Notes: generated by a model from the letters alone, not told the origin. A DNA stretch of 64,000 nt from Alphaproteobacteria bacterium (GCA_028281925.1 JANQIX010000015.1:52769-116768); one strand, 5' to 3'. Shown: positions 35,915 to 44,492, numbered from the stretch's first letter. Translations and numbers: made by a program.

Positions 35915-36205
35915 CGGATGGCGAGGCAGATCTGTTGCCGTTGGTTGAGCTGCCGCGTGTACCAGCGCGGCGCTGCGGGCCTGCGCATTGGCCTGATCGC
36001 CTCCACCTCGTTGCACCGCGCGGAAAGGAGCACGAGCTGTTGGGCGTGGTGCACGAGGCTCTATCGACTACCCGCATCTCGACCTCTTGGGCCGCCGAGC
36101 CAGTTCGCGAGCCCAGGACGGCCTCGACTTCAACCTGTTGTACCGCTTCCGGAGCAGCCACGATCACCAAGTGCCGGCATCTGTGGCTGGATGTGGAGAT
36201 GGATT
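35915..36205 (+). pseudogene. Decayed second copy of the 3' end of the eCIS ATPase gene
   Basis: From about 35958 to 36205 the DNA repeats, with many point changes and frame-changing indels, the 33670-33924 end of the ATPase gene: a shared core ggcctgcgcat(c/t)ggcctg, then gcctccacct.g.tcgcaccgcgcgga, then gagcacgagct.ttgggcgtg, then gtgcacgaggc, and the shared tail tggagatggatt. Translated in the plus frames it gives pieces like GLRIGLIASTSLHRAE and then out-of-frame sequence. It is not a functional gene. It could be the relic of a duplication or of an older ATPase/terminator gene that was cut off by insertion of the genes between the two copies. Confidence 0.85.
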
Positions 36206-36377
36206 TGCGCAGACCGAGCGGGCGGCAGCGATCCAAGACATGTCCAGACCAAGGCGAAACTGTTTGAGATCTTCCTATTTCCGAGTCGGGCATGGTAAAT
36301 GGGAAAATGTTCAGACGAACGTCGTTATCCGATGAGTAGCGAAGGATTTCCATGTAACTATATATCCGGAGAGGCGA

Positions 36378-37397
36378 ATGACCGGGATCGAGCAATCCGA
36401 GAGCAACGCAACCCGTAGAGAGAATCCATCTAAATCGGCAATCCAATTGGGCCCCGAAAGGAATCCGGGAGCCGATGGTGCTGCGGCCGCCTCGCCGGAG
36501 GCCGTTGCCGTAGATGCCGCACAAGAGTCCGCATGCGGAACCGATGATGAGTTCCCACTCAAGAATATCAAGATCGGCGCTCAGGATAAACGTGGCCGAA
36601 AAATCATAGATGTCTTGTGGGCGGTCAACGATTTCAAAATCTACAAGACGTCATGGGGCATCAACCCCCATTTCTCTGACGCAGCCAAGACGGCCAAAGA
36701 TCAGAGAGAATGGTATCTCGCTCTTGGCTCTGAGTTGTCGCATTTGAACCATCTTATTCAATTGATGGAACCGTGGTTGATGCGTATGGGTCGGCTGGTG
36801 CTGCGGCGGGTAGGGAAAGATCCGGCTGTCGATGCAACCGGCATTTACTATGAGCGTGAAATGGCCCGTGCCATCGCCCAGGCACTAACCGGCGATGTTG
36901 AAAAGGCCAAGACCGACCTCACGGTGCTTGCCGAACGTCTGGAGAAACGGGTTCGGAATCGGGGGCGCGTCATCTATTTCGGCATGTGCCTGCTCTTGGC
37001 GACGTGCGTCGTCGGTCTGGCTGCGATCCTGTTGCCGGTCCCGGATGCCACGCTTAGTTCGGAGGTGACGTTGGCGGCAATGATGGGAAGTATTGGCGCA
37101 TTGCTGTCGACCGCCGTGGGCCTCAGAAGTCTGACGATAGACGCCAGCGCCACCCTTTTCATGAATCTTGTCTATGGCGGCCAACGCATGCTGGTCGGCG
37201 TGCTTGGGGCGATCGTCGTCTATCTGGCTTTGCGCGCAGGTATCGCGCTGGAGGTTTTTCCGGGCGTCGGGGATGGAAGTCCGGGTGACGGTCCTCTGGA
37301 TCGCTACAAGCTTGCCTTCATAAGCCTGCTGGCTGGCTTCAGTGAAAGGCTTGTGCCCAATCTTCTCGACCGTAACGGAGATACCGAAGGCGGGTAA
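36378..37397 (+). CDS. Multi-span membrane protein of unknown function (mobile-element associated)
   Basis: 339 residues. The first 60 are disordered and the central 140 are soluble and helical (WGINPHFSDAAKTAKDQREW). The C-terminal half has four hydrophobic segments, starting at MCLLLATCVVGLAAILLPV and then two paired spans (LAAMMGSIGALLSTAVGL; RMLVGVLGAIVVYLALRAGI). It ends with LAFISLLAGFSERLVPNLLD, a motif I have seen at the end of membrane proteins of many mobile-element-linked unknown families. It lies 340 bases before the MobC-like gene. A defence or element-maintenance role is possible but not shown by sequence. Confidence 0.75.
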   Translation: MTGIEQSESNATRRENPSKSAIQLGPERNPGADGAAAASPEAVAVDAAQESACGTDDEFPLKNIKIGAQDKRGRKIIDVLWAVNDFKIYKTSWGINPHFSDAAKTAKDQREWYLALGSELSHLNHLIQLMEPWLMRMGRLVLRRVGKDPAVDATGIYYEREMARAIAQALTGDVEKAKTDLTVLAERLEKRVRNRGRVIYFGMCLLLATCVVGLAAILLPVPDATLSSEVTLAAMMGSIGALLSTAVGLRSLTIDASATLFMNLVYGGQRMLVGVLGAIVVYLALRAGIALEVFPGVGDGSPGDGPLDRYKLAFISLLAGFSERLVPNLLDRNGDTEGG

Positions 37398-37733
37398 CCG
37401 GCAGCGGACCGACGATCAGCAGATCGCGCAAGAAAAACACGAACGCCGCAGTTCCACGAACCGGTGCTCGCGTGATCGATATGGACCCTAATTCTATTGG
37501 CGTCCCTTAGCGAAGAGAGTTCGAACCAGATCGTCGATACTCTCAAGGATTGGAACAGAATTCTGGAGAGCGGTGGAGGCTCAGGGCCATCTCCGTCTCC
37601 TTGATGTTTAGCTGCTCTTCCGCCCAATAGGGGGCGGCCTTTTCACAGAAACTTATATTCATATGCAGTGGCGCTGTTTCGGTGCTTCGAGAACCGAAAA
37701 CGGTTCACTGCGCCTATTTCATGAAAGCCGAAT
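37398..37733 (+). other. Candidate oriT / regulatory gap upstream of the relaxase operon
   Basis: This 336-base gap without a gene holds short inverted repeats just before the mobC-like gene: GAACCG-aaaa-CGGTTC at 37691-37706 and an overlapping TTCGGT / ACCGAA pair at 37678-37698. Relaxosome-binding hairpins usually lie directly upstream of mobC and the relaxase, so this is the likely place for the origin of transfer; a transcriptional role is also possible. The nick site itself is not assigned. Confidence 0.45.
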
Positions 37734-38117
37734 ATGCCGAAACCGTCCCAGAAAGCGCCAGCGCCCTTTTCGCTGCGTCTGACGCCGGAGGAGCGCCGAC
37801 GGCTGGAGGTCCAGGCGGCAGGCCAGCCGCTTGGGGCATTCATCCGGGAGCGGCTGTTGGGAGGGAATGCCGATATGGTGCCAGTGCGCAGGACGCGCGG
37901 GCGGTTCCCGGTGAAGGACCACAGGGCACTGGGTCAGCTCTTGGCACGGTTGGGGGAGTCCAGCCTTGCCAGCAACGTCAACCGGCTGGCACGTGCGGCC
38001 AACAGCGGCTTCCTGCCCGTCACCCCGGACACCGAAGAGGCGCTGCGCAGCGCCGCCGCCGATATCCGCGTAATGAAACGCCTACTGATGGATGCGCTTG
38101 GCATCCGGGAGCAGTAG
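37734..38117 (+). CDS. MobC-like relaxosome accessory protein
   Basis: 127 residues. The N-terminal region (PFSLRLTPEERRRLEVQA, then GQPLGAFIRERLL) matches a ribbon-helix-helix DNA-binding pattern of MobC and related plasmid mobilisation proteins. The C-terminal part contains LGQLLARLGESSLASNVNRLA followed by AANSGFLP, also characteristic. It is encoded three bases before the relaxase gene, as is usual for relaxosome pairs. It should bind the origin of transfer and open DNA for the relaxase. Confidence 0.88.
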   Translation: MPKPSQKAPAPFSLRLTPEERRRLEVQAAGQPLGAFIRERLLGGNADMVPVRRTRGRFPVKDHRALGQLLARLGESSLASNVNRLARAANSGFLPVTPDTEEALRSAAADIRVMKRLLMDALGIREQ

Positions 38118-38120
38118 GCG

Positions 38121-39413
38121 ATGATCCTGAAAGGCACGCAGCGCGGCGGGGCGAAGCAGCTCGCCCTGCACCTTCTGAAGACGGAGGAGAACGAGCACGT
38201 CGAGGTGCATGAGATTCGGGGGTTCGTGTCGGAGGACCTTCAGGGTGCCTTGAACGAGGCCTACGCCGTCAGTCGCGGCACGCAGTGCAAGCAGTTCCTC
38301 TTCTCTGTATCGCTCAATCCGCCGGAAACGGAGAGCGTCGCCGTTGAGACCTTCGAGGACGCCTGCGACCGCATCGAAGCGAAGAACGGTCTGACCGGCC
38401 AGCCCCGCGTCATCGTCTTTCATGAGAAGGAGGGACGGCGGCATGCCCATGCGGTCTGGTCACGCATCGATGCCGAGACGATGACCGCGCGAAACCTCTC
38501 GCACTACAAGCTGAAGCTCCGCGACATCTCCCGCGCCTTGTATTTCGAGCATGACTGGAGAATGCCCCGCGGGCTGATGAACAGCGCCGAGCGCGATCCG
38601 CGTAACTTCTCCCTGGCCGAATGGCAGCAGGCGAAGCGCATGGGATGGAACGCACGCGATCTGAAAGCGATGATCCAGGAATGCTGGGCCGTATCGGATT
38701 CACGGGCGGCCTTCGCACAGGCGCTTCAGGAACGTGGCCTTGTGCTGGTCAGAGGGGACCGGAGGGAACACGTCGCTGTCACCCATGAGGGCGAAGTGCT
38801 GTCCATCGCCCGGTACGCCGACAAGAAAGCCAAAGAAGTCCGGGCCAAGCTTGGTCCCGCCGATGGTCTGCCCAGCGTCGACAACGCCAAGGCACAGATC
38901 GCCCAGGACATGGGAGCAGCCTTCAAGCGGCATGCTCGGGAAGCCAGCGGCTGGAGGAAGCGCGATCTTGAGGTTCTCGACCATAAGCGCAGAGCTTTGG
39001 TTGAATGCCATCGTGCCGAGCGGCTGAAGCTTGATGACGGGCAGCGTCAACGGTGGCTGGAGGAGACCCGCACGAGGTCAGCACGCCTCAACACGGGCCT
39101 GCGCGGACTGTGGAATCGCATCACCGGGCGGCATGCGCTGATCGAGCGCCAAAACGAAGCCGAAGCCTACGCCGCATTGCAACGGGACCGTGCACAGCGC
39201 CAGGAATTGATCGACGCGCAACGCACCGAGCGCCAGCAGTTGCAGACCCACATCCGCGCCGCCCGAGACCGCCATGCGGAGCTACTGTGGGATGTCCGCC
39301 AGGACCGTTACCGCATACTGAACCGGCTCCGGTCAGTGGACGGTCCGACGTCGCACCCCCGCCAATCTCGCCGTAGGCCCGGTCGCAGCATAGAGCTGGA
39401 CTTGGAACACTAA
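38121..39413 (+). CDS. Relaxase / mobilisation nuclease (MOBP-type, alphaproteobacterial ICE/plasmid group)
   Basis: 430 residues. The N-terminal 200 residues contain MILKGTQRGGAKQLALHLL, ENEHVEVHEIRGF and the metal-binding histidine motif in VIVFHEKEGRRHAHAVWSRID, the hallmark of MOBP-type relaxases. A segment WQQAKRMGWNARDLKAM follows, then a long basic coiled-coil C-terminus typical of alphaproteobacterial mobile elements. The catalytic tyrosine is not obvious in the usual N-terminal position; Tyr48 (EAYAVSRG) is the nearest candidate. It nicks oriT and pilots the strand to the coupling protein found 5.4 kb downstream. The start overlaps nothing; the stop is TAA at 39413. Confidence 0.92.
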   Translation: MILKGTQRGGAKQLALHLLKTEENEHVEVHEIRGFVSEDLQGALNEAYAVSRGTQCKQFLFSVSLNPPETESVAVETFEDACDRIEAKNGLTGQPRVIVFHEKEGRRHAHAVWSRIDAETMTARNLSHYKLKLRDISRALYFEHDWRMPRGLMNSAERDPRNFSLAEWQQAKRMGWNARDLKAMIQECWAVSDSRAAFAQALQERGLVLVRGDRREHVAVTHEGEVLSIARYADKKAKEVRAKLGPADGLPSVDNAKAQIAQDMGAAFKRHAREASGWRKRDLEVLDHKRRALVECHRAERLKLDDGQRQRWLEETRTRSARLNTGLRGLWNRITGRHALIERQNEAEAYAALQRDRAQRQELIDAQRTERQQLQTHIRAARDRHAELLWDVRQDRYRILNRLRSVDGPTSHPRQSRRRPGRSIELDLEH

Positions 39414-39756
39414 CCTTGGGCCGACCGGCTCCTAGTCGGAGCCCGACAGACGGTGTTCAGCGCGTGCCTTGTGACTGGCATCAGGAATCTCGACAGCCGT
39501 AACGACCACTGTTGCATTGGCGACGCGGCGAATCCGGAATCGGCCCGTTGCGGCCTATAGGGCGGGGGCTTGCGATGATTGACGGCTGACCCGTCTACTG
39601 CGGTCAGTCCGCATTCTGCCGGTGATGATCCACGACTGCCTGTCACAGCGATTCAAGAGGGAGAGCAGCACTCGGTCCTGTGTGGTCGATCGGCTTCATT
39701 GGGCGGGGGTCGGCGGTTCCTCCCCCAGCTCCGGTCAACTGGCATTTCACGGGTCG
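39414..39756. other. Gap between convergent relaxase and DUF3298-like genes
   Basis: No gene is visible in these 343 bases. A small hairpin GGCTCC-tagtc-GGAGCC at 39427-39443 lies directly after the relaxase stop and could end transcription, although it has no T-run. A second short inverted repeat CTGACC/GGTCAG lies at 39586-39607. From about 39,750 the base composition changes to AT-rich. Confidence 0.4.
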
Positions 39757-40818
39757 TCACCCAAGGGGCCCGTTTGGGTTCAGGATTTCCGACAGCCGAG
39801 AATGCGGAACTTGAATTTCAAGTGGCCCCAATGCTCGCGAAGAGATTTCACCAGCGGCAAATAGTAAGAAGAGCGAAGTCTCTCCAACATAGAAATTCTG
39901 ATCCTCGAAGTCCCTCTCACTCGAAAAATCAATTAGCAGCACATCATTTACTCGCTGTCCATTAACAGTCCCGAATTGGTTTATGATACTAGTAAGAGTT
40001 TCCTCAAAATTTGCCCTGAATAAATCCTTGAACTCATAGTACTCACCGTTGCTGACATTGATATTCAATCCAATATTTCCCATGCCCGCTATAAACGCGC
40101 CGTGCATATATAATGTGCTTATCATTTGGATTGAAAGTAAATTTGCTCTGTTGAATCTGACTTCTGCAAGATTTGACGCGTTGGCGCAACCCGGCTCCTC
40201 GAGAAGAGCCATATCGGAAATGAGCGCATTTATCTTGGCCTGAACAGCCAAATCTGGATGACCACTCACCACGGGATAACGATAATAAAAATAGGGCAAG
40301 CCACAAATATCTTCAAAATCAAATTCGTCAATGCTAAATTCCTCCCAAGAAACATTCCCTCCCTCTTCGGTATCAATCGACAATTGGAATGTACTATATC
40401 GTACATGACTTTGATCGTCTAAGCTGCCAAGTATCTCATCAAGTGCGCGAAACAAGCAGTTCCTATAATGATCATAAGAAATGCCTTCTGGTAGCGCAAC
40501 AAATCTGTCGATATTTTGGTGAATTATTTCAATTTGCTCATCGCGACTATCCGCAATAAGCGCTGCAGAAAGCGCTCCTTCGACAAGATCAACAGTTGCC
40601 GCTACTGATCCGTCTTCGCTTTCATTTGAAGAACCGGTCGCTAAACTACTCGAACTACCCAAACTTGCACCGCATGCCTGCATTGCAGCAAAGGTACCGC
40701 TAACAGCATCTTCCACGGTATATTGCGCAAACGCCAGTCGACAGAAGAATAGGATCAAGATAGAGAATGAACAGACAGAAAATGAGACGCGCTGCTGTCT
40801 AAATGGGACTTCAGGCAT
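39757..40818 (-). CDS. Secreted DUF3298-like protein, copy A
   Basis: About 353 residues from the ATG at 40818 (GGGAG eight bases upstream). A signal peptide is present (SVCSFSILILFFCRLAFA). The mature part contains a CGASLGSSSS segment and EQIEIIHQNIDRFVALPEG, and the C-terminal 170 residues resemble the DUF3298/PdaC-type fold: YPVVSGHPDLAVQAKINALI, then INVSNGEYYEFKDLF, and a final NFYVGETSLFLLFAAGEIS. It is a paralogue of the gene at 41424-42530 and sits in an AT-rich stretch. The gene upstream is a small membrane protein also duplicated there. Function is not known; DUF3298 proteins are often periplasmic or anti-sigma-factor-like. Confidence 0.85.
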   Translation of the reverse strand: MPEVPFRQQRVSFSVCSFSILILFFCRLAFAQYTVEDAVSGTFAAMQACGASLGSSSSLATGSSNESEDGSVAATVDLVEGALSAALIADSRDEQIEIIHQNIDRFVALPEGISYDHYRNCLFRALDEILGSLDDQSHVRYSTFQLSIDTEEGGNVSWEEFSIDEFDFEDICGLPYFYYRYPVVSGHPDLAVQAKINALISDMALLEEPGCANASNLAEVRFNRANLLSIQMISTLYMHGAFIAGMGNIGLNINVSNGEYYEFKDLFRANFEETLTSIINQFGTVNGQRVNDVLLIDFSSERDFEDQNFYVGETSLFLLFAAGEISSRALGPLEIQVPHSRLSEILNPNGPLG

Positions 40819-41002
40819 CCGCATTCTCCCGGTTTGATGCCTGTCGCGGCAATTTCCCAAAATAGATTCCTACAATTACCTGAGCTATTTGGGTCAGAGT
40901 TTGCGGAATATCGAAGCTCTTTTTCGCAAGATGCAAAATTGTCAAGACTAGTATTATTTCTGACGATCCGGGAATCATCGTCTTAAGCATGTTGTTGTTC
41001 AT
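40811..41002 (-). CDS. Small membrane protein, copy A of duplicated module
   Basis: 63 residues from the ATG at 41002, behind CGGGGG; an extension to 41107 in the same frame is not needed. The C-terminal half forms hydrophobic helices (MIPGSSEIILVLTILHL; LTQIAQVIVGIYFGKLP). It shares the segment (D/Q)IP(Q/E)(T/I)LTQ(I/V)A.VIVG.YFG with the small protein at 42527-42727, so the two are paralogues. The end overlaps the start of the secreted DUF3298-like gene, which suggests a coexpressed pair. Confidence 0.7.
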   Translation of the reverse strand: MNNNMLKTMIPGSSEIILVLTILHLAKKSFDIPQTLTQIAQVIVGIYFGKLPRQASNRENADA

Positions 41003-41423
41003 CTTGAGCCCCCGAGCATCGTTCACACAGTCAGTCGATGGAAAGACGTCATTATCGATCCAGATGCGCGCTTTTCGATCTTGAATTGCCACTCTCCTTA
41101 CTGCCAATCGCTGCGCGGTCGATACCGCGCCAGTCTGGATTACGTCATGAAAGTGCCTCTCGAGCCAAGGATCGTGGATGAACTCGTCTGCGACGGTAAC
41201 TCGCCTGTCAAATTCCGTTGGTCTGAACAGGTCGGAGCTAGCGAGCGGAACGTCGCAGCGGTTACGGCACAGGATTGCTCTCTCGTTAGCAAACGAAGCC
41301 TAACTGCCGCGTCATCGGAACCCAAGGACCCAATTTCCTAAACAATCCGTTGGCGACTGGCTACGCAACCCCATCCAGATCGGCTTTTCGTCCGCTACCA
41401 TCGGCATCGCCGAGACGACACCG
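41003..41423. other. Gap between two duplicated modules, no supported gene
   Basis: I see nothing that can be supported as a gene in these 421 bases. Several short open frames exist on both strands, but none has a ribosome-binding site, signal sequence or recognisable similarity. The stretch is of intermediate GC and lies directly upstream of the small membrane protein of copy A, so it should contain that module's promoter. Confidence 0.4.
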
Positions 41424-42530
41424 CTAGAGAGAGCCCGTGCTCAGTGGTCCATCCGGGTCAGCAATATCTAAAATATATCTTAAGTCAATGGCAATATCGA
41501 CAGGGCCAGAGCTCGCTGCCGTCAATGTTCTCTGTGGATACAGCAAGTGCAGCATATGCTCATCCACGTAGAAATCCTGGCCATCCAAATTTTCTACTGA
41601 TATTTCAATCCAGATCTCCGAATCATTGATTCGCACATCTCCGTATGGGCCAACGAGGACTCCAGATGTATTCACCACATCAACAAGTTGTTGCTCAAAT
41701 CCCCGCACGAACAAATCCCTGAAGTGGAAGTCGTTACCATCTACCACATTGATATTGATACCATAGAAATCTTGCCATACCAGTGCCGCATCAAGCGGCT
41801 CCACCGAGGTGAAGGCGCGAATAGATAGTAGATTCGCCCTATTGAATTTGAGTTCACCCACACGAATCTCGTCCGCGCAACTAGGGTCATCAATGTGTAG
41901 TAAACTAGAAACCATCCCATTTATCCTGCTTTGGACTAACAGGTCGGGATGGCCACTAACACGCGGATACTCAAAGTAAAATTCTGCGCCATGACAAATT
42001 AAGTTTTCTCCGTCGTCTTCTACATAACCCACACCACTACCGAAATTCTCGCGGCTCGTATTGCCTCCGGAAATCATGTCAACTGACAATTGAATCTCGG
42101 GAATTGGAATGCTGCTCGTTCCTCCGATCACGTCGAAAATAAACCTTGTCTGGGTCTCAATGCATGATTGGTATTCATTGTACTCGACGCCCTCTGGCAG
42201 GACTGTCAATTCATCCAATGTCGTTCGCACGATGTCTATCTGCTCGTTTCGACTAGTTGCCTCCAAAGCAACTGTGAGTGTATCTTCCACTATACTTGCG
42301 GCCGCGGTGACAGAGCCGTTTACGTCGTCAGAGTCGTTTCCAGTCTGCACGGTAGTCGAGGTACCGAAACTCGCGCCACAAAGGATCGCAGCCCTTGTCA
42401 TCATTTCGGCTGCTTCACTCAAAGTTGTTTGAGCAGAAACGGGCTTAGTCAGGGCTCCAAATGCGGACAAAAATGCATAGAGAACTATTGTACGTTTGCG
42501 GATATGGCTCGACGATACTGCTGATCTCAT
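41424..42530 (-). CDS. Secreted DUF3298-like protein, copy B
   Basis: 368 residues from the ATG at 42530, which overlaps the small-protein stop as ATGA. A signal peptide is present (IVLYAFLSAFGALTKPVSA). It is homologous to the gene at 39757-40818 over its length: shared CGAS(F/L)G, SR(N/D)EQI(D/E)I, LPEGVEY, (P/V)(R/V)VSGHPDL and a DFHFRDLF region like the partner's EYYEFKDLF, with Cys residues conserved. Identity between copies is clearly not high, so the duplication is old or the copies evolve fast. Location is periplasmic or extracellular; function unknown. Confidence 0.85.
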   Translation of the reverse strand: MRSAVSSSHIRKRTIVLYAFLSAFGALTKPVSAQTTLSEAAEMMTRAAILCGASFGTSTTVQTGNDSDDVNGSVTAAASIVEDTLTVALEATSRNEQIDIVRTTLDELTVLPEGVEYNEYQSCIETQTRFIFDVIGGTSSIPIPEIQLSVDMISGGNTSRENFGSGVGYVEDDGENLICHGAEFYFEYPRVSGHPDLLVQSRINGMVSSLLHIDDPSCADEIRVGELKFNRANLLSIRAFTSVEPLDAALVWQDFYGININVVDGNDFHFRDLFVRGFEQQLVDVVNTSGVLVGPYGDVRINDSEIWIEISVENLDGQDFYVDEHMLHLLYPQRTLTAASSGPVDIAIDLRYILDIADPDGPLSTGSL

Positions 42531-42727
42531 TGTTTTGCTCCCTGAGAATGGTCTTTGTTCTCCCTTTGATAGGGAGCTTGGCCAAAGTAGAAGCCGACAA
42601 TGACAAGGGCGACCTGTGTCAATATTTCGGGTATTTGAAAGCCCCTTATGGCGAGGTATGAAATTGTCCCAATAATTAGTAGTGCAAGCGCGCCGGAAAA
42701 AACTGATTGAATATGGCTGATTTTCAT
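42527..42727 (-). CDS. Small membrane protein, copy B of duplicated module
   Basis: 66 residues with two hydrophobic stretches (VFSGALALLIIGTISYLA; ILTQVALVIVGFYFGQAP) and a charged C-terminus. It is the paralogue of the 40811-41002 protein by the shared LTQ(I/V)A.VIVG.YFG core. Its stop overlaps the start of the secreted protein gene, giving the same order and coupling in both modules. It may anchor or partner the secreted protein at the membrane, which is inference from conserved pairing. Confidence 0.75.
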   Translation of the reverse strand: MKISHIQSVFSGALALLIIGTISYLAIRGFQIPEILTQVALVIVGFYFGQAPYQRENKDHSQGAKQ

Positions 42728-43578
42728 CGTTGGCCTCTATACTCATTTAGTGGCACATTCAGGCGGTGTAAAAAGCTAACAATAGGATAGTGAGGCTGTG
42801 AGGAAGCAAGTTTCTCTGTATTACCTCCACGCGCTTTGTTTGGCGGGTTGATAGAGACCGAATTTGCTCTTAAACAAAGCCAATGGGCTTTGGTTATCAT
42901 CATGAGCTGATGACGAGGAGGTGGAAACGCGAATTTGCCGAAAGAGGCGTTGTTGATGCATGATGGCCCACGGACGTGGAGGTAATGCAGCGTCTTCTTG
43001 AACAGGAAAAGGCTGCGTCATCGGCGTCCCGTCAGGTGCTCCAAGTCGAGTGCTAGTGCACGGCCTCAGCCAAGACAACCTAGATGGCGACCTGCACGGA
43101 GCAGACTATGGCTCGGTTGCTGCTGGGACGCAACCAGCGAGGTATTGGTATGATGGAGACGGTACTGAATGGGCCGACTGGAGGGCTTCTGATCGGAGTG
43201 GGGCTTGCCGGTTTCGATCCTGCAGTGCTGAGCGCGCTCGTCTCTCGTGGTGGTGACCTTTGGGTCGGCGGGCTGATGGCTTATGGGGGTGTTAGCGTCA
43301 GTCAGAGCCGATCGAGTAGGCATCGATTCATCGATTAGGCTCGGCCGATCCTCGAAGAGACCGCGCGAGATCCAGATCTCAGCCAGGCAGATTGTCCGCA
43401 GTTGGTCATGACCAGCGAAGCAGCGAATGACCGCAGCTGGATGACGAACTGTAGGTCTGCGGAGAGTGCCCCCCACGAACGAAACCAGCCGCATTGGGCC
43501 GCAAGCTGAACTTCGATTCTTCATAGCAGATTGGGTCCCAACGAACACAGTCTGTTGAGCCCCGGCTGGCTGACTGCA
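42728..43578. other. Unassigned 850-base region with a small inverted-repeat element
   Basis: No gene can be supported here. The segment 42816-42990 is bounded by a 16-bp inverted repeat (CTGTATTACCTCCACG against CGTGGAGGTAATGCAG, one mismatch), so it may be a small non-autonomous element of 175 bases, although no target duplication is clear. Between 43,050 and 43,550 two overlapping frames stay open on opposite strands (minus 43066-43548 and plus 43084-43338), neither with clear homology or ribosome-binding site. Confidence 0.4.
42816..42990. repeat. Small element bounded by 16-bp inverted repeats
   Basis: The ends CTGTATTACCTCCACG (42816-42831) and CGTGGAGGTAATGCAG (42975-42990) are inverted copies with 15 of 16 bases matching. 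The 175-base element does not encode a protein. No target-site duplication is evident. It may be a MITE-type remnant or a long-range hairpin. Confidence 0.45.
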
Positions 43579-43932
43579 TTACCTGGATCGCTTCCGCTCG
43601 TGGAAGCGCTGGACGCCGCGCCTGGCCAGCGCCATTTCGAGCGGATCGTCGGTGACGTCCATGCCACTCGCTTCCCAATCCCTTACGAAATAGTCGACGA
43701 CGCGCCCCAACGCCGTGCCCAGCGGCAGGTCATCCGCTTCATGGCAGTGAAGGGTGTGGTCCAGGATTTCCTCTTCGCTCAGGCCGAACTCGTAAGCCTT
43801 GAAACGGTCGAACCAGGTCCAGACAAGGCGGTAGGCTTCGACCCGGTGACTCTCCCCGTTCGGGAACGTCAAGGTCCGCGTCGAGGTTCTGAAGTCCTCT
43901 TCCTTCTGGCGCTCAATGAGATAATCAAACAT
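43579..43932 (-). CDS. Hypothetical protein, 117 aa
   Basis: This 117-residue protein is rich in Glu, Arg and Trp with several helices (EAYRLVWTWFDRFKAYEFGLSEEE...; HTLHCHEADDLPLGTALG). It contains His and Cys residues near the middle but no clear zinc motif. It is the last of a run of minus-strand genes that starts at the coupling protein and is likely cotranscribed with them. I do not recognise the family. It probably belongs to the mobile element, since similar small genes accompany coupling-protein operons of alphaproteobacterial elements. Confidence 0.65.
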   Translation of the reverse strand: MFDYLIERQKEEDFRTSTRTLTFPNGESHRVEAYRLVWTWFDRFKAYEFGLSEEEILDHTLHCHEADDLPLGTALGRVVDYFVRDWEASGMDVTDDPLEMALARRGVQRFHERKRSR

Positions 43933-43975
43933 GACACTATTCTACAGAATTCTAGTGTATTAATGCAAAGTTGCT

Positions 43976-44209
43976 TCAGGAACTGCGTTCGAACTCCCGT
44001 TCCATCGAGCGAGCCGCGCCATTCAGCCGACGTTCCAGGTAGCGGATGCGTCGCTCACGCATGCGGATATGCGTCTGCTTCTGTTGCCCTGCGCCGCCGC
44101 CCAGGGCTGGTGGAGAGTAATGGAGCTCAAGCCTGGCCGGATCGTTCTGGCGATCGGCGATCAACTGATCCAACTCTTCACGGGTCGCGATTCCGCGCTT
44201 CCTGTCCAT
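43976..44209 (-). CDS. Small basic hypothetical protein, 77 aa
   Basis: The 77-residue protein starts at the ATG at 44209 with GAGG upstream. It is strongly basic (about 16 Arg) with a helical C-terminal half (IRMRERRIRYLERRLNGAARS). It may bind nucleic acid. It lies between the 63-aa protein and the 117-aa protein in the coupling-protein operon. No family is assigned. Confidence 0.5.
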   Translation of the reverse strand: MDRKRGIATREELDQLIADRQNDPARLELHYSPPALGGGAGQQKQTHIRMRERRIRYLERRLNGAARSMEREFERSS

Positions 44210-44288
44210 GGCGGCCTCGTTCGAGGGAGAAGATGGACGGACGCCGGTCGTGACGACCGGCGTCCGCGACCACGGCAGCTGGTGCTTT

Positions 44289-44480
44289 CTAGAATTGCTC
44301 GGGCCCGTGATCCGGGCGGCGGTGCTCGCGCACCGGCAGGCCCCTCTCCTGGCGGCGATCCTGAAGGTAGGTGAACGGGTCCTTGCCGTTCTCGCTCTCG
44401 AACGCCTTGACGATGACGGCCTTCATCTCGTCGCGCGAATGGCCGGTTTCGTCGGCCAGCCGGCTCGCGAACATCGACAT
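44289..44480 (-). CDS. Small hypothetical protein, 63 aa
   Basis: 63 residues from the ATG at 44480: a helical N-terminal part (FASRLADETGHSRDEMKAVI) and a charged C-terminus (QERGLPVREHRRPDHGPEQF). It follows the 90-aa gene by 12 bases. No motif or family is recognised. Its pattern of helix with Asp/Glu/Lys suggests a soluble helical protein. Confidence 0.45.
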   Translation of the reverse strand: MSMFASRLADETGHSRDEMKAVIVKAFESENGKDPFTYLQDRRQERGLPVREHRRPDHGPEQF

Positions 44481-44492
44481 CGTGCGCGAGTA

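Noticed and set aside
43066..43548. Two overlapping open frames on opposite strands (160 and 84 codons)
   Set aside because: Neither has a ribosome-binding site, family similarity or codon pattern that would decide between them; described as an unassigned gap.
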